DNA of 64,000 bases from Balanoglossus misakiensis (lineage: Eukaryota; Hemichordata). This document shows positions 52,362 through 61,889 of this stretch, one piece after another. The notes beneath the pieces are model-generated. The model was not told the DNA's origin and ran no database searches. It worked only from the letters and a program-made list of their open reading frames with translations. The stretch is taken from assembly GCA_040954595.2 (NCBI GenBank), contig CM082590.2:6324001-6388000 (forward strand), read 5' to 3'. Made by a program: the position numbers and the translations under genes. Within the stretch, counting starts at the first letter, position 1, and each line of letters opens with the position of its first letter.

Positions 52362-54632
52362 ATGTTGCTAAGGGTATTAAACCGAACAGCTCGTCTCCAA
52401 CAAGCTGTAGTACAGCAGGCCACCAGAAACTTTGGTGCATCAGCTGTCGTCTTACAAAAGAGTCAAAGTAAAATGGACCCCATACAGAAATTGTACCTGG
52501 ATAAGCTCAGAGACTATGCAGCCAAGAGCAAGTAAGTCCATAGACCACTACACGGATAGAGTATCTGCAATGCATGATGGTATAAATTTGCGTTCAACAT
52601 AGCGTCTATTATTATACATCTAGTGCCGAGAACAATAGATTTTGGCGTGCAATAAAAAGCCGTACGGAACGGTACGTACGGAACGCGCGTTAAATAAGCC
52701 TTAGTTTCAAGGCGCCCCAAACTCACCGTGTACAGGTATGCGTTGTTATGCGGACGGTTTCAAGACACCCCCCAATCCAACACACGTAAACAAAAAAGAA
52801 AGATGGCTGCTCACTGAGTCAACTGAGCGGTTTTCGATCGATTTTATCGGCATTTTGGGCGTTTTGAAAGCCGAGTAACATGCAACACAAGAACTAACGG
52901 AGATGTAAGACGTATAATAATAAGGTTATTACGAAAATACCGCAAAGTATGCACTCGGACATTAGCGCAGCGCATCGCCCTCCGCTGCGCGTCGGGTGAT
53001 ACTCAGCGCTAATGTCCTCATGCATACTTTGCGGTATTTTCGTAATAACCTCATAGTACACATGGTACATGGCCAACGCACGCGCTCAGAACGCAAACTG
53101 TTCCACAACACCCTGCGTTATTCTATCCGCGAAGTGGTCCATTGCAATGTTATTGTATTTTGAATTGACTGGTAAGAAAGCTGGCTTCATTTTTATGCAA
53201 ATCACATGCAAATATTATGCTAATTATTATATATAAATTGGCTCCGTATCTACTATTATTTTTTCAGATCATCAAAATTTGCATTATACCTCAACTTCTA
53301 ATACTGGAAATTTTATACAGGCAAACCTGTGTTAGTGGCTACCTCTATGTTGTGGCCACTTTGTTACAGTCCCTGTGCAATTTACATGTACATTAATTGA
53401 CCTCTCTATAAAGGTCAGTTAACGAAAGTCCCTTGACTGGCCACTATAGACAGGTTTGACTGTACTTTGATTTAAATTTGACCTTACAGATCTGCTGGGG
53501 GTAAGATGGTAGACATTGATCCTAAAACCGAACAGAACATGAAAGACGAAATTGAAAAGCTTGGAAAACTTTTTGGTGGTGGTGATATGACCAAGTTTCC
53601 TGAATTTCAATTCAAAGGTATGTATGCCTTGTGAATGTGTGTATAAAGTGCCAGGTTTTTTTTTGATACCACATTGTCAAGAGATTAAAGGGACAAAGTC
53701 TCTCTCTCTCTGCCCTTTTTCCATTAATGATGTTTTATACAAGACACTGTTTATGATATTCTACATGTGGATATATAGTGAATCAACGTTCGACCACACA
53801 CACCTCCCAGGACAAAGTCTCTCTCTCGCTGCCCTTATTCTATTAATTATGTTTGATACAAGACATCGTTTGTGTTATTCTACATGTGGATATATAGTGA
53901 ATCAACGTTCGACCACACACACCTCCCAGGACAAAGTCTCTCTCTCGCTGCCCCTTATTCTATTAATTATGTTTGATACAAGACACTGTTTATAATAATA
54001 ATAATAATAATTATTATTATTATTATAAGACACTTTTTATGTTATTCTACATGTGGATATATAGTGAATCAATGTTCGACCACACACAACTTCCATCTTA
54101 CTTGTAGACACGAGAGTGAAACTACTCGCCAAAATGGATTATCGTTCTCTACCGTTTATTCATTTTGGGCGAGTTTTTACTATCTTGTCTACAAACGGGA
54201 CGGAAGTTGTGTGTGGTCGAACATTGATTCACTATATATCCACATGTAGAATAACATAAACGGTGTCTTGTTTCAAACATAATTAATGGTAAAAGGGCAG
54301 CGAGAGAGAGACTTTGTCCTGGGAGGTGTGTGTGGTTAAACGTTGATTCACTATATATCCACATATAGAATAACATAAATTGTGTCTTGTATCAAACATA
54401 ATTAATGGGAAAAGGGCAGCGAGAGAGAGAGAGACTTTAATAGAATCTCACTCTCCCAAAGACCTGGGATTCCACAAGTTGGCAATATCTCTGACGAGTG
54501 TTAAAAATCTTAACCCAGATCCTGATAATTAGCATACAAGTTTGCATAATTATGGTTTTAATTATTATTTTAATGAAACATACTTTTTCTTATCTTCCTA
54601 CAGAAATTGATTTTGATGCACCAGCCAAGTGA
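52362..54632 (+). CDS. ATP5PF: ATP5PF, ATP synthase coupling factor 6, mitochondrial
   Basis: F6 is a small subunit of the peripheral stalk of mitochondrial F1Fo ATP synthase. Exons 52362-52531 (acceptor at 52354-52355), 53490-53617 and 54604-54632 join in phase to 108 residues, the human length. The N-terminus MLLRVLNRTARLQQAVVQQATRNFG is Arg-rich, with no acidic residue, fitting a mitochondrial targeting presequence. The mature part has DPIQKLYLDKLRDYAAKSK, an EIEKLGKLFGGGDM helix and the conserved FPEFQFKEIDFD. The ATG at 52362 is chosen over an upstream in-frame ATG because it lies six bases after an acceptor and starts the presequence. ATTAAA near 54773 may be the poly(A) signal. Confidence 0.95.
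52606..53056. mobile_element. Composite repeat ending in a long hairpin, copy 2
   Basis: About 450 bp matching 12163-12622 end to end, including the TATTATTATACATCT boundary, the segment GAAAGATGGCTGCTCACTGA, and the hairpin. Lies in ATP5PF intron 1. Confidence 0.9.
53320..53466. mobile_element. GGCCACT-family MITE
   Basis: CAAACCTGTGTTAGTGGC to GGCCACTATAGACAGGTTTG, ending ~23 bp before ATP5PF exon 2. Confidence 0.82.
53685..54438. mobile_element. Family A MITE with tripled left arm and doubled right arm
   Basis: Left arms start near 53689, 53815 and 53935. Right-arm ends are near 54319 and 54435. An (AAT)n/(TTA)n palindromic microsatellite at about 53993-54027 interrupts the third left arm. 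TTAA borders are present. Confidence 0.9.
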
Positions 54633-54840
54633 CAAGTTTATTCTCCGTGGAGTAACTTTGTGATAGTTTGATTTCGGTTTCTGTGTTTATGTAGTTGGAT
54701 GGAATCTTTGCTCTGTTATCACAGTGTGAAATTCGTGCTGTGTAATTGATCTTTTGAGTGAAAAAAAAATGAATTAAAAAGTTCTCTTTTGAAACTTGAT
54801 AAAGTTCATGTGTCCACTGTGTTGTATATTTTGTGAGAGA

Positions 54841-55031
54841 ATTTAGTCTGTAGAGACCGATTATTCATTTTGGCAGGATTTTTACTCTCATATCCTACAA
54901 ACGGGATGGAAGTTGTGTGTGGTTGAACGTTGATTCACTATATATCCACGTATAGAATAACATTAACAGTGTCTTGTATCAAACATAATTATTTGGAAAA
55001 GGGCAGCGAGAGAGAGACTTTGTCCCTTTAA
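54841..55031. mobile_element. Family A MITE, right half only
   Basis: Starts in the core (GATTATTCATTTTGGCAGG) and ends CTTTGTCCCTTTAA, in the ATP5PF 3' flank. Confidence 0.85.
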
Positions 55032-55198
55032 GGCATGGTGGCCACTACTCTTAAACTTTGAAAATGAAAGAAAATATTAAATTCCAAGGCTGCTAATCTT
55101 TTTTTTATTGTTGATATATCTGATAAATAATTGCCTGCAAACAAGGGTTGATTGGCCCGAGCACAGAGGAGACCATTTGCCCTCCTGTGTACGACAAA

Positions 55199-55490
55199 AG
55201 GTAGCCTGGTCACCATACCCAGTGTGTCTTAGTGTGCGAGTCTACTGTATAACACTTTATTTTTGCGAGTTAGAATTTTCGCGATATCGAGAGAGGCCAC
55301 TGTTTCGCGAGTATAAATTTTCGCGTTCTCTTATTTCATTCACTGCATCGTTATCTTAAAAAAAAATTATGCAACTTTTTATTTTCACGCTATTTTGGCT
55401 CTCGCGTATTTCGCGGAAATGTATTGCTCGCGAAAATAAAGTGTTTTTCAGTATCTAAAACACACTTGGTATGGTGACCAGGCTAGACAA
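55199..55490. mobile_element. TCG MITE inserted in a TAGCCTGGTCACC hairpin element
   Basis: TCG element at 55243-55453. It is flanked by TAGCCTGGTCACCATACCCA and the inverted TTGGTATGGTGACCAGGCTA, showing a nested insertion. Confidence 0.8.
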
Positions 55491-55755
55491 AAGGTCTCCT
55501 ACCACAAGGGTGATAAACCCATGTTTTTAGCCTCCCTGAAAGCGAACATTTTTATGTTATCCTACATAGACAAAGTATTGAAAGTCGACTGGACCTCCCT
55601 TCCCTCTATCTCCCCAACTCCTTCTATGTAGCCGTGTCCGCTTTGCTTCCCAAACCATGGACAGTAGACGGGAGTATCTCTGACGTGTGTGGGACACTAA
55701 CTTTGGAAGCAAAGCGAACAACAGAAGGCAGGGTTACCCTGAACAGAAGGCTGTT

Positions 55756-55949
55756 AATAAAGGTATACGGTCACCTCCAATTTACATACGCCCATATATG
55801 GCTGAAATGGCGTATTTGAGTGTTCTAAAGAACGTATGGTGGCGCTCCTTTTTTCGCGTGTGCCACCCACTGAAAATCTGTGATTGGTTAGATCTCAATT
55901 TACCATGGTAACTATAGCTAAATTTGCATAGGTGACCGTATACCTTTAA
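55756..55949. mobile_element. Family B MITE
   Basis: TAAAGGTATACGGTCACCTC to AGGTGACCGTATACCTTTAA, 194 bp, ~300 bp upstream of the PPCS ATG. Confidence 0.88.
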
Positions 55950-56254
55950 TAGACAGAACCCCACGTTGGTGGCGCTAGGAAGTCGGCGCTGATGAAATGG
56001 CATCTCCCTCTGAATCTGAATCTGAATCGGATAAGAGCGCTGTTTAGAAACTTTACCGGCTCACGCGACGCACGGAATACTCTTGCCGGTTTTACAGTGT
56101 TTGTCGGCGATCGACGGTAAACTTTGTCCGTTTCCGCCCAGAAAATCCGGTTACGCTGTATCACAGATGGTCAGCGTTGTACTGTGAATGTTGTCATGGG
56201 AACGAAACTAGTTTGCATGTAGTGTTTACAAATTACATCACAGCGAAATAGACA

Positions 56255-59200
56255 ATGGCGACGAACAGCCACGATGCGGAAGAAGGGATCGAAGACTCGT
56301 CAGCTTGGCAGGGTTTCTATCAGAATTCGACGCCACCGAAGGATTATAACACGCTCGTGGAAAAAATGAAACAGTTCACTGCCAGTTTTGATAACCCTAA
56401 CCAAAAGGTGGTGCTAGTCACGGTAAGTTTAGTCCACAGTCGCTTGGGACGGATCGCCGTGTTAAAACAACTTCCAAGCGACTGTGGTTTAAATCCCGAA
56501 TTTATCAATCACTGCGATATCTTAGTAAATGAGGAATTGTCGTGTATCCTGGTTTGAGGCGTCCTAGTAACAGAGTAAGGTTATTGTGACCCATAAAGGC
56601 AATGTAACTCGGGTTTAATCTTAGTGTTTTCACACACAAGCGACGGCAAAGGTGGTGTAAATGTGGTATTGTACTTCAAGTAATGCTTGCGTGTGCCCCA
56701 CTTTGGTAGTTTCAGTTTCGTGGTGGCGTAGTTTGAATGTTTCACTTTCGTTTTGGCTGGCCGGTCAAGTAACAAAGCTCACTGTTCAAACTGTGAGACA
56801 TCCTGTTGATCGGAAGAATCTTTCTTCTTCCTGATAGATAAGCTACTGATTAGGATGTCCCAGATTTCTGTCTGCCTTATGTAAGTTTTCACTTTGTGCT
56901 AGGGGGTCAAATCACATTATAATAATTGCATTCTGGGTAACAAGTCGACAACTCACTGTAGTAAGAGACAGAAGAAATGATATGCAGATGATATGTTGAC
57001 TGTATTTCATGACTTCCTTTGGGCAAACATTTCTGTCTTTGTAGTTGACATATTAAAGTCAATTAACATTTTTCACTTTTTTTTATTTTTATCTGTTACA
57101 AAGTATCAGAATGACCGAATATCACTTGAGCTTATGAACTCCCATGTCTTAAACATGGCAAAAATCGGCCATCTTGAAATTGTGTCAACCATGTGAGATT
57201 TTTATCACTCACCTAGGTAGCATAACCCTATTTAAGTTAGGCAGTAGAGGGGGAAGGCTACAATTCAAAATCGGACTAGTGTATTAATAACCCCTGAATA
57301 TATTTTCCTTTCTTTATCTTGTCGTTGTTTCAGTCAGGTGGCACGAGTGTTCCCTTGGAGACCAAAACCGTGCGATTCCTGGACAACTTCAGTGTTGGTA
57401 CGCGAGGTGCGTCGTCTGCTGAGTATCCTTTGCCATAAATGCTTCTTTGATAGATTTGTTATATTTCCTACATTTTTGTGTTTATTTTAGCTCCATTAGC
57501 TCTAACTTTACGCCACAGATTTTAGTTTTGTGTATCTATTCCCGTACCTGACCCCTTTCCCTTTAGCGTAGCGCAGCCAGCGGTGGGAATGGGGCAGGGG
57601 ACCAGACTATGCCTGACCCCTTTTCCTTTAGCGTAGCGCAGCCAGCGGTGGGATTGGGGCAGGGGACCAGACTATGCCTGACCCCTTTCCCTTTAGCGTA
57701 GCGCAGCCAGCGGTGGGATTGGGGCAGGGGACCAGACTATATCTATGCAGTGCCTTGCCTAGATCCCTGAATCATTATAAAATGCCCAGTATCCAGCTTA
57801 TTAACACAACCTATATGTATATACTGTAAAACAGGTTATTCTTGCGACGTGAAATTTTCGCGATATCAAGAGAAGCAACTGTTACGCGAGTATTAATTTT
57901 CGCGTTCCTGTATTTCACTAACTGCATCATTATCTCCGAAAAGCATTTTACGTGACTTTTTATTTTCATGTTTTTTGGCTCTCGCGTATTTCGCAAAAAT
58001 TTATTGCTCGCAAAAATAACCCATTTTACAGTTAGTCAGCATAGTTATTGTACGAAATTTGTATTCTAGTCCAGACTAGAATTGTATTTTAATTGTAGAG
58101 AGGGAATTGTATTCCTTTAGTCGTAATTATTTTCTTAACAATAACGTCAGACATTTTTTACAATGTGGATATAGTGTTATATTTTTGCACCGACATCGTT
58201 CACTGCAACCATACGGCAGACATCTTCTCGGCACAAATTTTCTAGAATCGTTAAAATTTGATGAAGATGATAAAATTGTTGGTAAGCACACTGAGGTTAT
58301 GTTAAAGGGACAAAGTCTCTTTCTCTTGTGCCCCTTTCCCATTAATTATGTTTGAAACGAGACACCGTTTATGTTATTCTACATGTGGATATATAGTGAA
58401 TCAATGTTCAACACACACAACTTCCATCCCACTTGCAGACACGAGAGTGAAAAACTCGCCAAAATGAATAATCGGTCTCTACCATTTATTCATTTTGGCG
58501 AGTTTTTTACTCTCGTATCATACAAGCAGGATGGAAGTTGTGTGTGGTTGTACATTGATTCACTATATATCCACATGTAGAATAAGATAAATGGTGTCTT
58601 GTATCAAATATAATTCATGTAAAAAGGGGTAGCGAGAGAGAGACTTTGTCCCTTTAAATAAAACTGGGATTATAAAAAATAATGTATAGTAAACCTATCT
58701 AAACACAACCCTGTATATCCCGAACACATTTTCCAGTCCCATAGAACCACATGTTAAAGGGACATTAGCTGTAACTTTTGACTTTGTTTTCAGTATTTTT
58801 GTTCTGTGTACCGAATACAATTTCTTGTTCTACGCCAGACAGTAAGGTAATGTACCCAGTACTCTGCTTGTCAACATAGCCTGTATGTGTGTAACGGCCA
58901 TTGTTATTGTTGACAAACAAATTCTAGTCTGGACTTAAATTTAATTTGACATCTGAACTCCAATTTTATTGTATATGGCAGAAATCTGCCATCTTGAAAT
59001 TTTGTCGGCTGCATGCAATTTTTATCACCCACTTAGGGAGCATAGACCTATTTAAGGCAATGAGCATTTATCCTGTTTGTTTCTTTTCAGTTGACAAGAG
59101 AAAGTCGCCAAATCTCGGGACAGTTTTACAAAATTATCAGAGATTCAAGAAACAGCTGTGTTTAGTAGAGTTTACAACTTTATCAGACTATCTTTACCTA

Positions 59201-61339
59201 CTGCAAGCTGCTGCTCAGATTTTGCAGAATTCGGGAAAACGTGCAATGTTGTATTTGGCGGCCGCAGTGTCAGATTTCTACATTCCTTCATCATTAATGG
59301 TAAGATTTGTCTCATTTTCTGATCTGGAAAGTACCTGAAGCCCCAATAGCTGTCATTTTTTGTAGTGTTTAGCAAATTCTCCATGGTCAAGGTATGCCCT
59401 GGGGGAGGGCTGGTATGAAAATGATCCCATTTGCTACTGACTTGAGACTGTTAGGGTCCAAGGCTGACGGTTGTCTTACGTGCATGTGCGTGTGTGCAAA
59501 CTTTAGCCCAATCCAAATGTTCTGCACATGTGACAATCTCCTGGACTGAATTTCCCCTTTAACCGTAACGCTACTGGGTGTCATAGCCGGTTAGAGTCTC
59601 AAGTCTACAAAAGTACGTAAGGCACTGGTATGAGTATTGTGACGAAGTTGGTATCTTTGCTTAGTTGATCATCTTGGCCTGATCAAATTACCCAGCAGAG
59701 GCGGTTTAGTATGTACCCAGTTGTACAAATATTTGACATTACACAGTCTGATACCAATTCATTCTCTCCATGGTCAAGGTATACAGTCACCTCCAAGTTA
59801 CATACGTCCATATATGGCTGAATGGTGTATTTCAGTGTTCTAAATAACATATGGCGGTGCTCTTTTTTTGCGTGTGCCACCCACTGAAAATCTGTGATTG
59901 GCTAGATCTCAATTTGCCATGGTAACTGTAGCTATATTTGCATAGGTGACCGTATACCTTTAATTGACCTGTCTACAAAGACCACCTGTCTATAAGGCAT
60001 CCAGTTTAGGAAAATCCCTTGACTGGCCACTATAGACAGGTTTGACTGTACATTAGTTGACGTGTCTATAAAGGCAGTAAGACGGGTTAACAGAATGATT
60101 TTTTGGACTGTATTCTTCGATATCAAATGACGTCAGACGCGTTCAAGCGTAGTTACGTTGGCATTCAAATTTCCAGATGACGGGCAACTTCAGCAACGTG
60201 GTGCAGACAAAGACTGTGCAGACAAAACGCCATGAGGCTGATAAGGCATTATACATGTTACGTGTTTGGCGGTTCTAAAGTAAAAACATACTCAGAATTT
60301 TTTTTACTAGATGCTGACATATTGCTTGCCCGTCACCTGGAAATGACAGCGCCATGCGATACATGGCCAGATCACGTGATTGAAAGTAAAGAATTCCTTG
60401 AAACTAAGTTTTTCTACTGCACGTTTCAGGTGGAACATAAGATCCAGTCTTCAGCTGGTCCCCTCCAACTCACAATGCAACTCGTTCCCAAGATGCTGAA
60501 ACCCTTAGTGAAGGACTGGGCCAAGAATGCTTTCATCGTCTCCTTTAAACTCGAGACGGACGACAAGATGTTGCTGCCAAAAGCGAAGAAAGCCTTGGAT
60601 ACGTACCATCACCAAGTAAGTATATGAAGGCTGAGACTTTCTGAGACACTAGTAACAGATGCTGTGAGATTCAAAATGGCCGCCAATCTCTTTGTCAAAG
60701 GGACAAAGTCTCTCTCTTGCTGCCCTTTTTCCATTAATTATATTTGATACAATACAATTTATGTTATTCTACATGTGGATATATAGTGAATCAACATTCA
60801 ACCACACACAACTTCCATCCATCTTGTAGAGATTTTTACTCTCATATCCTCCAAACGAGACGGACGTTTAGTGTTGTCGAACATTGATTCACTGTATATC
60901 CACATGTAGAATAACATAAACGGTGTCTTGTATCGAACATAATTAATGGAAAAAGGGCAGCGAGAGAGAGACTTTGTCCTGGGAGGTGTGTGTGGTCGAA
61001 CGTTGATTCACTATATATCCACATGTAGAATAACATAAACGGTGTCTTGTTTCAAACATAATAAATGGAAAAAAGGCAGCGAGAGAGAGAGACTTTGTCC
61101 CTTTGAGAATGGCCATATAAATTATTTGTGACTCATCATTTTATGATGCTTCTCTCTTGCAGGTGGTGATCGGCAATCTGCTTGAAACTAGAAAAGAACG
61201 GGTTGTCATGGTTACCAAAGAAAGCGAAGACATCATTGCTGTAAGCAAGGAGGAGATCGGTCTGCACACGGAGATTGAAGAGAAGATTGTGAAGGACTTG
61301 AAAGAGAGACATGAACGATTTATTACCTCTCAGCATTAA
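56255..61339 (+). CDS. PPCS: PPCS, phosphopantothenoylcysteine synthetase (6 exons)
   Basis: PPCS ligates cysteine to 4'-phosphopantothenate, using ATP (or CTP), as the second step of coenzyme A synthesis in the cytosol. Exons: 56255-56422, 57334-57422, 58151-58281, 59091-59299, 60430-60615 and 61163-61339. All phases agree, giving 319 residues (human 311). The nucleotide-binding start is [73 protein letters not shown] and [10 protein letters not shown] follow in family order. For exon 3 the acceptor at 58149-58150 is preferred over 58119-58120 because it restores [12 protein letters not shown]. The stop TAA (61337-61339) is part of the TTAA target site of a MITE, so the 3' UTR begins as transposon. 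Confidence 0.95.
57547..57741. repeat. 65-bp minisatellite, three copies, in PPCS intron 2
   Basis: Units start at 57547, 57612 and 57677 and contain CCCTTTAGCGTAGCGCAGCC and GGGGCAGGGGACCAGACTAT. Shares GACCCC..TTCCCTTTAGCGTAG with the 132-bp array at 7361-7870. Confidence 0.93.
57822..58032. mobile_element. TCG MITE in PPCS intron 2
   Basis: ACTGTAAAACAGGTTATTCT to AACCCATTTTACAGT with TCG-rich interior. Confidence 0.85.
58302..58657. mobile_element. Family A MITE in PPCS intron 3
   Basis: Complete 356-bp copy with TTAA borders, beginning 21 bp after the exon 3 donor. Confidence 0.92.
58754..58850. mobile_element. Family D left end
   Basis: TTAAAGGGACATTAGCTGTA and TTTTTGTTCTGTGTA match 9346-9505. 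Confidence 0.6.
59774..60058. mobile_element. Family B MITE joined to a GGCCACT element
   Basis: 59774-59963 runs AAGGTATACAGTCACC to GACCGTATACCTTTAA. It is immediately followed by TTGACCTGTCTACAAAG and GGCCACTATAGACAGGTTTG. Confidence 0.82.
60111..60395. mobile_element. TATTCTT-TIR element next to PPCS exon 5
   Basis: TATTCTTCGATATCAAATGA to GATTGAAAGTAAAGAATT. Its right end is 34 bp before exon 5, so the branch point and pyrimidine tract directly adjoin it. Confidence 0.82.
60695..61106. mobile_element. Family A MITE with doubled right arm
   Basis: One left arm and a shortened core are followed by two right arms, ending near 60978 and 61104. Termini are TCAAAGGGAC and GTCCCTTTGA. Confidence 0.88.
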
Positions 61340-61529
61340 AGGTATACGGTCACCTATGGAAATTTAGCTACAGTTACCATGGTAAACTTGAGATCTAGCC
61401 AATCACGGATTTTCAGTGGGTGGCACACGCGAAAAAAAGAGGGCCACCATATGTTCTTTAGAACACTCAAATACGCCATTTCAGCCATATATGGGTGGAT
61501 GTAAATTAGGGGTGACTGTATACCTTTAA
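61336..61529. mobile_element. Family B MITE at the PPCS stop codon
   Basis: TTAAAGGTATACGGTCACC to GGGGTGACTGTATACCTTTAA, 194 bp. The left TTAA (61336-61339) supplies the T of the last His codon and the TAA stop. Confidence 0.93.
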
Positions 61530-61885
61530 CCCCTGCAACCACCCACATTTTTATTCAGGCCTATTGTTTTTGATGTTAGGGTTATACCAATATATTAGAA
61601 ATAGGGGTGTTATACTTTATATTTTATTATTCAAGTCAATAAAATATGTTAACCTCACGTGTACGTACAGTATCTTTTTGTCTTTGTTGATGTATGCATT
61701 AGCGCAATTGCTTTGTAAGTAAAACAATTGTACTATAAAAAAGTAATACCAATCATAGAACGGGAAAATGACATCAATTATAAATACCTCCGTTGCATGA
61801 TATAATCTCCTAAATGTTTTTACAGCTTCTATTATCGTCAGTCTTAAATATACCGTCACCACGGTTACCAGGGAAGAAGGTAGAA
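61530..61885. other. PPCS 3' flank
   Basis: Unique AT-rich sequence. AATAAAA at 61639 is a candidate poly(A) signal. No gene seen. Confidence 0.45.
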
Positions 61886-61889
61886 GGTA

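Noticed and set aside
58120-58150. Earlier PPCS exon 3 acceptor at 58119-58120
   Set aside because: It is also in phase, but adds ten residues (starting [10 protein letters not shown]) that break the conserved SAE-hydrophobic-GY alignment. The acceptor at 58149-58150 fits the family.
10597-61339. Functional gene cluster or operon
   Set aside because: The genes belong to unrelated pathways, are separated by kilobases of repeats and have their own introns and ends.
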